From Aurantimonas sp965217685 (GTDB lineage: Bacteria; Pseudomonadota; Alphaproteobacteria; Rhizobiales; Rhizobiaceae): 64,000 nucleotides of DNA. The DNA lies in contig CBDCIZ010000003.1 in NCBI GenBank assembly GCA_965217685.1, forward strand, positions 3,844,001-3,908,000, read 5' to 3'. Below the pieces are notes generated by a model that worked only from the letters and a program-made list of their open reading frames with translations, was not told the origin of the DNA and did not search any database. How positions within the stretch are numbered: the first letter of the stretch is position 1; every line of letters begins with the position of its first letter. Of this stretch, positions 7,744 to 14,580 are shown in pieces. A program made the position numbers and the translations under genes.

Positions 7744-9414
7744 GGATGGGTGGCCGAGCGGTTGAAGGCACCGGTCTTGAAAACCGGCGGGCGGGAAACC
7801 GCCTCGTGGGTTCGAATCCCACCCCATCCGCCACTTCAGTCCTTGAGTGGGCACCGCGTTTACGCCACTGCCCGCCACAAGCGTCTGAAGCAGCCGGGAC
7901 TTCGATCCCATGATCCTGACTTCCCCGGTATCGACCTCGACGCGCTGAGCGAGCGCACGCAGATGGTCGCGGCGGTAGCTGCCGCTTTCGAGCCGCATAA
8001 GCTGACGTGCTGTGTTGGCGAACTTGTGCAGCATTTCCGGCGTCACGGCCTTCCGCCCCGAGTTCTGGAGCATGGCCTGCGCCCTGTCCGCATCGGCCTT
8101 GGCCTGATCGCGAATGGCCTTGAGGCCGTTGATGCGGTCTTTCAGGGCGGGGTCGTCCAGATCGGCCACGCCTGACTCGATGGCATCGTAAAGCCGCTTG
8201 AGGCGCAGTTCTGATTCCGCCGAACGCTTGTTGAGTTCGCCGATATGCTCGCGACGGCGCTCGGCGTGTTCCTCCCTGCGGTCCAGAGCGGCGGCAAGGA
8301 TGGTTTCCAGCCGCTCGGGTTGGAGCAACTGCTTCTCAAGATGATTGACGACCAGATCGTCCAGCTTGTCCATCGGCACGGCCATGCCTTCGCAGGCGGT
8401 CGGCCCCTGCCGCGCCTTCATCGAGCAGGCGTAATAACGGTAGCGACCGCCCTTGCCCGTGCGGATGGTCATGGCCCCGCCGCACTTGGCGCAATGGATC
8501 AAGCCGGTGAGCATCGTCGGGCCGCTGATGACGCGGGCAGGCATGACTTTGGGATTGCGGGCTTTGAGCAGCGCCTGCACCGCATCGAAGGTCTCGCGGT
8601 CGATGATCGGCGGAACCGGAACGACAACGATCTCGCTGACCGGCTTCAATTCCTTGGTCTTGCTGCGCTTGTTGAACTCATGCTCGCCCACATAGGTCTT
8701 GCGGGTCAGGATGCGGTGGACCTGCCCGATGCCCCAGCGCCCGCCGTCGCGGGTAAAGATGCGACGGCTGTTCAGGTAGCTGACGATTTTCTTGACGCCC
8801 ATCTGACCGCATGTGCCGTCGCCAAAGAGGGCCAGCCGATAGATCAGCCGCACCGTGTCGGCATGCAGCGGGTCGATTTCCAGCTTCTTCTTGACCTTCG
8901 CGCCGCGCTGCTCGGCGGCGACGGTGCGATAGCCGATAGGGGGAAGCGAACCATTCCAGAAGCCTTGCCGGGCATTCTCCTTCAAGGCTCGTATGACGTG
9001 CTTGGCGTTTTCCTTGGATTGGTATTCATCGAACAGCGCCATGATCTGCCGCATCATGACGTGCATGGGGTCGTCCCCCATCTCCTGCGTGATGGAGACG
9101 AGCCTGACGCCGTTCTTCGCCAGCTTGCGGACATAGAACTCCAGCTCGAAATGATCGCGGAAGAATCGCGAGAAGCTGTGAACCACGACCACATCGAAAG
9201 GCGCGGGTTTGAACGTGCCCGCCTCGATCATCCGCTGGAACTCCGGGCGGCGGTCATTGGTCGCGGACGCACCGGGTTCCACGAATGTCTCGACCAGTTG
9301 TAGCCCGCGCGACTCACAATAAGCCTTGCCCTGCCGCTTCTGGTCGGGAATGGAAACATCATGCTCGGCCTGACGCGCCGTCGAGACACGCAGATAGAGA
9401 GCGGCGCGCTGCAT
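7543..9414 (-). CDS. Large serine recombinase (island integrase)
   Basis: Site-specific recombinase of about 623 residues. Order of domains: resolvase catalytic domain (Ser11 in YLRVSTARQ; Arg in HSFSRFFRD), recombinase domain with RILTRKTYVGEH, zinc ribbon (HCAKCGGAM ... YYACSMKA) and a long coiled coil near residues 390-480. ATG 9414 is 34 bases after the acetyltransferase stop; the ribosome site is weak. The last 90 or so residues are translated antisense through the whole tRNA-Ser gene and into the chromosome, ending at 7543. That tail is a product of integration rather than a conserved domain. Confidence 0.9.
   Translation of the reverse strand: MQRAALYLRVSTARQAEHDVSIPDQKRQGKAYCESRGLQLVETFVEPGASATNDRRPEFQRMIEAGTFKPAPFDVVVVHSFSRFFRDHFELEFYVRKLAKNGVRLVSITQEMGDDPMHVMMRQIMALFDEYQSKENAKHVIRALKENARQGFWNGSLPPIGYRTVAAEQRGAKVKKKLEIDPLHADTVRLIYRLALFGDGTCGQMGVKKIVSYLNSRRIFTRDGGRWGIGQVHRILTRKTYVGEHEFNKRSKTKELKPVSEIVVVPVPPIIDRETFDAVQALLKARNPKVMPARVISGPTMLTGLIHCAKCGGAMTIRTGKGGRYRYYACSMKARQGPTACEGMAVPMDKLDDLVVNHLEKQLLQPERLETILAAALDRREEHAERRREHIGELNKRSAESELRLKRLYDAIESGVADLDDPALKDRINGLKAIRDQAKADADRAQAMLQNSGRKAVTPEMLHKFANTARQLMRLESGSYRRDHLRALAQRVEVDTGEVRIMGSKSRLLQTLVAGSGVNAVPTQGLKWRMGWDSNPRGGFPPAGFQDRCLQPLGHPSGCDRLNRVRGGCKGVSFGSRGGQDALGRGRGLLAHVMSTCRLGRVPVANRAGRKGVKFVVERCNSI
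7744..7833 (+). tRNA. tRNA-Ser (anticodon TGA)
   Basis: Complete 90-base class II tRNA with long variable arm. The acceptor stem GGATGGG (7744-7750) pairs with CCCATCC (7823-7829), followed by discriminator G and an encoded CCA (7831-7833). The anticodon loop CTTGAAA carries TGA, reading UCA. The T-arm GTGGGTTCGAATCCCAC is perfect. The gene is the apparent anchor of the integrated island on its 3' side. Confidence 0.97.
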
Positions 9415-9448
9415 TACACGAGGCTGAGATTTGCCATCGCTCGAAGAG

Positions 9449-9964
9449 TCATGGCGTTTCTCCCGACAAAAGGCGCTGCGCCGTCGCAACAGGAAGGTAG
9501 AGCGTATTTGATTGATTAATCAGCGCTGTGAACCCGAAGGCCGCGTAGAAGGCTGCGGCTTTTTCGTCGATGGCATCGGCGAATATGGCATGCGCGCCTA
9601 TCGGCGCCTCAGTGACCGTCTTGATCGCGTCAAACAGCAGCGCTTCGCCGAGTCCAAGGCCCCCATAGGACTGATCGCGCCCGAGCCAGCCGATAAGCAC
9701 TGCCGGGACAGTCGGATAACGGGGTAACCGGCTCGCCAGCGGTTCGGGCACGGCCATAAGCGGCACATTGCTCGATGAAAGCGTATAGAAGCCCGCTATC
9801 CGGTCGGTCTCAAGGTCTCTGGCGACAAAGCAGGTCGCGTATCGACGCTTGATGTCCTGTGTGACCGCCTCGCGAAAATAGCGGTCGATCCGTTCGTTAC
9901 CGCAAGAGAACGCCTTGCGCGGGTGGGCTTTGGAAAGCGCCTCTATCGCAAACCTTGCACTCAC
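9449..9964 (-). CDS. GNAT-family toxin of a TacAT/AtaRT-like module
   Basis: Acetyltransferase of 171 residues. Known relatives (TacT, AtaT, KacT) stop translation by acetylating the aminoacyl group of charged tRNAs. The acetyl-CoA loop RDQSYGGLGLGEALL lies at about residues 94-108 and the catalytic tyrosine is expected in FYAAFGF near residue 144. The gene starts with GTG at 9964, overlapping the antitoxin TGA by four bases, so the two are translationally coupled. It lies directly upstream of the recombinase and probably stabilises the island. Confidence 0.9.
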   Translation of the reverse strand: MSARFAIEALSKAHPRKAFSCGNERIDRYFREAVTQDIKRRYATCFVARDLETDRIAGFYTLSSSNVPLMAVPEPLASRLPRYPTVPAVLIGWLGRDQSYGGLGLGEALLFDAIKTVTEAPIGAHAIFADAIDEKAAAFYAAFGFTALINQSNTLYLPVATAQRLLSGETP

Positions 9965-10251
9965 CGAGGCGCGATCAGGTCGGCGTGACGCTTGGCGGCG
10001 CGAGCCAGACGGTCATTGGGCGCGGGCGGATCGATCAGCGCCTTGGCAAAGCGCACCTGATCCTCGGCAGCCAGACGCAGCACGTCAGCCTCCTCGACCG
10101 TGCGACGGGCATCCTCGCCCGCCGTGGCGATGAGGTAGCCGGTCAGCGTCATACCGCGTAGGCGGGCGGCGCGTTGCATCTGCTCATAGACGTTGACAGG
10201 GACGCGCGCCTCAAGGCGGGCAGTTTCGATTTCACTTGCGGGTCTGGGCAT
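9961..10251 (-). CDS. DUF1778 ribbon-helix-helix antitoxin
   Basis: 96-residue partner of the GNAT toxin. The N-terminal ETARLEARVPVNVYEQMQRA segment and GMTLTGYLIATA form a ribbon-helix-helix DNA-binding region; the C-terminal half would wrap the toxin. AAAGGAG seven bases before ATG 10251 decides the start. Members bind their own promoter as repressor, with toxin as co-repressor; a fitting palindrome lies inside the promoter just upstream. Confidence 0.9.
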   Translation of the reverse strand: MPRPASEIETARLEARVPVNVYEQMQRAARLRGMTLTGYLIATAGEDARRTVEEADVLRLAAEDQVRFAKALIDPPAPNDRLARAAKRHADLIAPR

Positions 10252-10272
10252 GGCTGATCTCCTTTCCTCGGT

Positions 10273-10301
10273 CATATACGGCATATTGCCGGATTTATCA
10301 A
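10273..10301 (-). promoter_or_regulatory. Promoter and operator of the toxin-antitoxin pair
   Basis: On the minus strand TTGATA (10296-10301) and TATATG (10273-10278) are separated by exactly 17 bases. The spacer holds a perfect palindrome, CGGCA-TAT-TGCCG (10279-10291), adjacent to the -10 box: the classical position for an autorepressor. The -35 box overlaps the end of the upstream gene. Confidence 0.65.
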
Positions 10302-10564
10302 GAATTGGATGAGCCAAAGAGTTCATCGAACAGGTCGCCGAACCATCGCTCAAACACGACGATTTCGGCTTCCGTGACAGGAACAGGATCGGGCCAGTCA
10401 TCGGTGACGGTCCATGTGGACAGGTCATGTTTGGGCGGCCTGCCGGGAAACGGCCACGGATAACCAAGCAGCGCCTCAAGCTGGTCGGATGCCGTGGGGG
10501 GCCTGACACGTCGGGAACGGGGCGCTCTGTCGGGGCCATCACCGTCCGAGCGATCAAAAGTCAT
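10298..10564 (-). CDS. Small acidic protein of unknown function
   Basis: 88 residues, rich in Pro, Trp and acidic residues, with the segments ALLGYPWPFPGRPP and EIVVFERWFGDLFDELFG. No domain is recognised. ATG 10564 overlaps the end of the AlpA-like gene by eleven bases and the stop overlaps the toxin-antitoxin -35 box, so it is probably the second gene of a short regulator operon. The tight packing and ordinary codon use make it likely to be real. Confidence 0.62.
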   Translation of the reverse strand: MTFDRSDGDGPDRAPRSRRVRPPTASDQLEALLGYPWPFPGRPPKHDLSTWTVTDDWPDPVPVTEAEIVVFERWFGDLFDELFGSSNS

Positions 10565-10772
10565 CGAAGTCGAACTCGCTCCGGGGTCGCCACGTGACAG
10601 GGTTGGCGATCCATCGGTTAAGGTCGGACTCGCGCCATCCCGCGCCGTTGACGCTGATCTTGATCTGGGCCGGGAATGTGCCCTCGGCGATCTTGCGGTA
10701 GATGGTTGAGCGGGAGAGGCCCGTCCGCGCGAGGACGGTGTTCAGGCGGATGATACGATCTGGTTGGCGCAT
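10554..10772 (-). CDS. AlpA-like helix-turn-helix regulator
   Basis: 72-residue DNA-binding protein with the AlpA pattern RIIRLNTVLARTGLSRSTIY near the start and WRESDLNRWI near the end. Such proteins act as excisionases or transcription regulators in prophages and islands. AGGAGG about ten bases before ATG 10772 supports this start; a TTG at 10832 would add 20 residues. It sits between the relaxase and the toxin-antitoxin genes, so a role in switching excision is plausible but not shown. Confidence 0.85.
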   Translation of the reverse strand: MRQPDRIIRLNTVLARTGLSRSTIYRKIAEGTFPAQIKISVNGAGWRESDLNRWIANPVTWRPRSEFDFDDF

Positions 10773-10902
10773 GGCAGCGCTGCCTCCTGCTGGCTGTTTC
10801 TGACGGGTGTTGAGACCAGACAGGACAGACAATCACAGGCGCGCAAGAGTATTTTTATCGTTGTAGTACAATGGCGTAGAGGCGGCGGTAAATAGGATGG
10901 TT

Positions 10903-13734
10903 CTAAAGTCCTATGCTTCGACCTCTGCCGAGGCCAAGACCATGATTGAAGGCAAGTTCCTGACTGAGACTGCGGCCTAATTCGATTCCGATGCCGAGGT
11001 CTTTCTTGCGGCCAGCAAGGATGGATTCCATCTGCGGATCACGTTCGAGGCTCTTTGCCATGTCGCCCATCGCCGAGCGCATGGATTGGTAGCCGGACAT
11101 GTCGCCCGTCTGATATTGGCGCTGGCTGGTCTTGTCGAGCTTGTGCCAGCGTTCCACAAAACGATCCGCGCGGCGGTTGGGATCGGTGCGGATTTCGGTT
11201 TCGAGCTGGAGGGCGCGGATGGTGCGGTTGACCTGGCCGCCAGCCGTCTCGCAGACAAGCTCCGGATTCTTGACATAGGCGGCCTCGGCATCGCGCCAGC
11301 CATGAGGCCGCACGTCCTCGAAGGCTTTGCGGGCGTCGGCCAGTTCGCGCATCTGCTCGGGACTGCCCTTGCCCTCCGTATTCCCGGTTGCGAGGATCGC
11401 GTCCACCGCCTGCGCATGGCGCACGAGCGCCCCGGTGCGGGCTTGGCGTAATACCGTTTCCGGGCCTTCCGCAACCTTCCTGTCCGGCGCTGCTCGTTCC
11501 GGCCTCTGTCCGCCATCGACGGGCAGGTGCAGGCCGTCGAACATGCCCCGAACCTTTTCCGGTACGAGCTTGCGCACGATCTCGGCGACACGAGCGCGGA
11601 AGGTGATGCCGCGCCGTTCGGCATAATCCTGCGCAGGATCAAGTTGTTCATAATCCGAGGCCATGTCCTTGGCCCGGTCGCGCGACAAGGCATGGGTGAG
11701 CCGGTCCTGTGTGGCGAAGTCATCGCGGCCGTAATGCAAATCCATGCCATCGCGGTGACGCGACAGGGCGACATAGCTGCCATGCGCGTCCATGCCCGGT
11801 GTCGCCAGAACGTGGGTGCGATCCACCGTCATGCCCTGCGCGCTGACCTGTTCAATAGTGCCGAGCGTTCCGTTCTTCACGCCAAGCCCACGCTCGTTTT
11901 GCAGGAACATGACGTGATCCCCAGCGGCATAACTGCGTTCGCCCCGCTCGACCGTGACGCGCACGTCAATGTCCAGATCGCCCGCAGCCTGCATCCGCTC
12001 CCGCGCGCCCTCATTCAAGGCGCGCACCTCGGCATTGGTGTGGGTGAGGATGATACGGCTCTGGTCCGGCGCTGCCTGCCGGTCACGGTCCCAGCGGTCG
12101 ATCAGATCGTCGCGGGACTGATGGCGGGTCGCGGCCTCATGCACCATGCCGTTAGCATCATAGGCTTGGATCGCCGCGCCGGTCCTGCCGGTCGCCAGAT
12201 CGCGCGTGGCCGCGCGCTGCCAGTCCTCGCGCTGACGGCGCACCTCGCCGATTTCCGCGCCACCATGACGCTCGTGGATCGAGCGGAAGGCCGCGCCCGC
12301 TTCAATGGATTGTAGCTGCTGCGGGTCGCCGACCAGCACGACCTTCGCACCAGCCTCGGCGGCATGGGACAGCACGCGCTCCAACTGGCGCGTACCGACC
12401 ATGCCCGCCTCGTCAATGATAAGCACATCGCGGGCGCTGAGCATGTCGCGGCCCTGTCCCCAGCCATGCTCCATGCTGGCGATGGTGCGTGACGCTATGC
12501 CCGATCCGATTTCCAGATTCTCGGCGGCGATGCCGGACAGGGCGACACCGCGAACCTCGTAGCTCGACGTTTCCCAAGCCTCTCGCGCCACGCCGAGCAT
12601 CGCGCTCTTTCCCGCCCCGGCATAGCCGACGACAATGCCAAGATCACGCCCGTCCGTGACATGTGCCAGCGCATCGGCCTGCTCGCCGGACAGGACAAGG
12701 CCGCGCTGTTCGGCTTGGGTCAAAGCGGCTTCGCGGTCCCTGTCACTGACCGCGTGGCGCTCCTTCTCTGCCATAAGTTCCGCCGCACGGTGAAGGCGCT
12801 GTTCCGCCTCGATCATCTCGCGGGTGGTGAAGCGGTTCTCGCCGCGCCCGTCCTTGCCCAATTCGACCAGATCGGGAGAACGGCGCAAAGCGCCCATCAC
12901 CTCGTTGAACTGCTCCATCCCGTCACTGTGCCGATGCGCGAACATCGCCATGTCGCGGCGCGTGAAGGTCGATTGCTGCTGCGTGATCGCGTCCAAGGCG
13001 ACGGAAGGATCGGCGATGATCCTGTCGCCATTGTTGTGGGCGATCTCGCGGTGAAGCTCCGCGCGGTCGGCAGCCTCGATCCCTTCGCCCTCGATGCGTT
13101 GCGCGGGCGCGCCGATCTGACTTTGCGGTTCCAGTCCTATGCCCTGCGCTTCACGGCTGCGATGGTCGATGCGCGCGTCAATGTCGAGTTCGGCAAGGCG
13201 CTCGTTGACATGCTCGGCCCAGCGCTCCCGCCAGCACTCGACCATCTCCGTGCGGTTCCAGTCCCGGACCTTCTGACCGAAGCCGTTCTCATCCACGGCG
13301 CGCATGGTGAGCATGACATGGGCATGGGGCTTCGGCATGCCGTCCTCGCCGATATCCCAATGCACATTGAGATCGGCAATCATTCCCTGATCGACAAATT
13401 CCGACTGCGCGAAGTCGCGGGCAAGCTCGATGCTCTGGGCCTGTGACATCTCTCGCGGGATTGCGAACTCCACCTCGCGGGCAAGCTGGGCGTCCTTGCG
13501 AACCTCGAAGGCTTCAACATCGTTCCAGAGCCGTTCGCGGTCGCCAAGATGCTCGGGAGCGTTGTCGGGCAACAGCACCTCGGAATGGACGACGCCGCGC
13601 TTGGCGGAAAAGTCCTGCACGCGGTCGATGCGTTCGTCGCGAAGCCGCGACGCCGAGCGGTCGGCGGCGGACGCCACCGCGCTGGAGCCGGCCTTGCGGC
13701 CAATGACCTTGACGTGAAGATGATAGATCGCCAT
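10903..13734 (-). CDS. traA: Ti-type (MOBQ) relaxase/helicase TraA
   Basis: 943 residues. The N-terminal relaxase domain has the metal histidines His125, His137 and His139 (NVHWD and PHAHV); the central RecD-like helicase has Walker A GYAGAGKS, Walker B IIDEAG and GDPQQLQSI; a helical C-terminal region follows. It should nick the adjacent oriT and lead the strand into a recipient. The family's catalytic tyrosine (A-A-Y-R near residue 25, as in MobA of RSF1010) is Asp25 here, codon at 13660-13662, so nicking is doubtful. ATG 13734 gives the conserved MAIYHL start. Confidence 0.93.
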   Translation of the reverse strand: MAIYHLHVKVIGRKAGSSAVASAADRSASRLRDERIDRVQDFSAKRGVVHSEVLLPDNAPEHLGDRERLWNDVEAFEVRKDAQLAREVEFAIPREMSQAQSIELARDFAQSEFVDQGMIADLNVHWDIGEDGMPKPHAHVMLTMRAVDENGFGQKVRDWNRTEMVECWRERWAEHVNERLAELDIDARIDHRSREAQGIGLEPQSQIGAPAQRIEGEGIEAADRAELHREIAHNNGDRIIADPSVALDAITQQQSTFTRRDMAMFAHRHSDGMEQFNEVMGALRRSPDLVELGKDGRGENRFTTREMIEAEQRLHRAAELMAEKERHAVSDRDREAALTQAEQRGLVLSGEQADALAHVTDGRDLGIVVGYAGAGKSAMLGVAREAWETSSYEVRGVALSGIAAENLEIGSGIASRTIASMEHGWGQGRDMLSARDVLIIDEAGMVGTRQLERVLSHAAEAGAKVVLVGDPQQLQSIEAGAAFRSIHERHGGAEIGEVRRQREDWQRAATRDLATGRTGAAIQAYDANGMVHEAATRHQSRDDLIDRWDRDRQAAPDQSRIILTHTNAEVRALNEGARERMQAAGDLDIDVRVTVERGERSYAAGDHVMFLQNERGLGVKNGTLGTIEQVSAQGMTVDRTHVLATPGMDAHGSYVALSRHRDGMDLHYGRDDFATQDRLTHALSRDRAKDMASDYEQLDPAQDYAERRGITFRARVAEIVRKLVPEKVRGMFDGLHLPVDGGQRPERAAPDRKVAEGPETVLRQARTGALVRHAQAVDAILATGNTEGKGSPEQMRELADARKAFEDVRPHGWRDAEAAYVKNPELVCETAGGQVNRTIRALQLETEIRTDPNRRADRFVERWHKLDKTSQRQYQTGDMSGYQSMRSAMGDMAKSLERDPQMESILAGRKKDLGIGIELGRSLSQELAFNHGLGLGRGRSIGL

Positions 13735-13763
13735 CGCGATCAAGCATTGGCACGGCAAAGCGC

Positions 13764-13792
13764 ACGTCGGAACGACGTATAAGCGCGCCCTC
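13764..13792 (+). other. Origin of transfer (oriT), Ti/RSF1010 type
   Basis: The inverted repeat ACGTCG-GAA-CGACGT (13764-13778) is followed by TAAGCGCGCCCTC (13780-13792), close to the nick region TAAGTGCGCCCTC of RSF1010 and the similar one of Ti plasmids. The predicted nick is between 13787 and 13788. It lies in the 170-base gap between divergent traA and traC, exactly where Ti plasmids keep theirs. Confidence 0.8.
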
Positions 13793-13904
13793 AAAATGAA
13801 TTTCTCGGGATGGACCGCGCCGTGCCACGCCGTCCTGGCGACATTACAGCATTCCGGCAGACGCTCAACTATCATCGCTCCATCAACAGCTTATGGAGAT
13901 GATG

Positions 13905-14231
13905 ATGCGCAAGCCACGGGACTATGACGCCGAACTGAAAGCGCTGGAGGACAAGGCGCGGGAACTGAAAAACCGCAAGGTGCAGCAGTTGGGCGAACTG
14001 GTCATCGCCATCGGAGCCGACGCACTCACCACCGATGAACTGGCCGGTGCGCTGATCGTGCTGGCGGAAACCACCGATGCCGGAAAGCGGGAGGCATGGG
14101 CCAAGCGAGGGGCCGCGTTCTTTCGAAGCAAATCGCGGCGATCTGCAAAAGCAACTGACCGCGACACTGGCGGCGCTCAAACGCAACAGGGCAGCGCGCA
14201 ATCGCCATCAGGCAGCACGGGCGCGGCATGA
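13905..14231 (+). CDS. traC: Conjugal transfer protein TraC-like
   Basis: 108 residues. The N-terminal half is a predicted coiled coil (DYDAELKALEDKARELKNRK) followed by the conserved LGELVIAIGADAL block; the tail is rich in Gln, Ser and Gly. Family members are small accessory proteins that help the relaxase at oriT. Four in-frame ATGs lie within 13 bases (13893, 13899, 13902, 13905); GGAG at 13895-13898 best fits the last. It diverges from traA across oriT as in Ti plasmids. Confidence 0.82.
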   Translation: MRKPRDYDAELKALEDKARELKNRKVQQLGELVIAIGADALTTDELAGALIVLAETTDAGKREAWAKRGAAFFRSKSRRSAKATDRDTGGAQTQQGSAQSPSGSTGAA

Positions 14232-14232
14232 C

Positions 14233-14499
14233 ATGCGAAGCTGGCAGGTCGAGCGCCGCAAACGCACCCGGCACCTGATCGAACTCGGCGGCCTCGTCGT
14301 CAAGGCGGGCATCGTGGACCTGACCGGCGATGATCCGGCCATGATCTACGGCGCGATGATCTGGATGGCCGAAAAGCTCAAGAGCGAAGGCGGAGAACAC
14401 GCGCACGATGTATGGACTAAACTCCGAAAGATGGGATTCGAGGCAGAAAGACAAGCAGGCGCGCATGACAAAACTCAACCGCAGCAGGATCGGGCATGA
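14233..14499 (+). CDS. traD: Conjugal transfer protein TraD (small, Ti-type)
   Basis: 88 residues beginning MRSWQVERRKRTRHLIELGG, the conserved opening of the small Ti-type TraD (not the large coupling protein of the same name in F plasmids). A basic N-terminus suggests DNA contact at oriT. It starts two bases after the traC stop. In Ti plasmids traG, the coupling protein, follows; here the convergent end of hsdR comes 81 bases later, so traG has been lost or was never present. Confidence 0.82.
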   Translation: MRSWQVERRKRTRHLIELGGLVVKAGIVDLTGDDPAMIYGAMIWMAEKLKSEGGEHAHDVWTKLRKMGFEAERQAGAHDKTQPQQDRA

Positions 14500-14549
14500 T
14501 CGATGGCGGGCGGCGCGGAGCCCCACATATCGCAGCGCTGCCCTCCATC

Positions 14550-14566
14550 GCGCGGCGGAGCCGCGC
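14550..14566. terminator. Hairpin between convergent traD and hsdR
   Basis: GCGCGGC (14550-14556) and GCCGCGC (14560-14566) form a perfect 7-base stem with a GGA loop in the 81-base convergent gap. No T-run follows on either strand, so terminator function is only suggested by position. Confidence 0.4.
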
Positions 14567-14580
14567 AAGCGTGACCTGGA

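Noticed and set aside
7750..8175. Plus-strand open frame starting inside tRNA-Ser
   Set aside because: Its first codons are the tRNA itself and the rest is antisense to the recombinase.
8245..9303. 352-residue plus-strand open frame
   Set aside because: Fully antisense to the recombinase, whose catalytic and zinc motifs prove the minus-strand frame.
10861..10871. Palindrome TTGTAGTACAA between relaxase and AlpA-like gene
   Set aside because: Perfect but only 11 bases; no nearby promoter boxes fit, so it is not listed as an operator.
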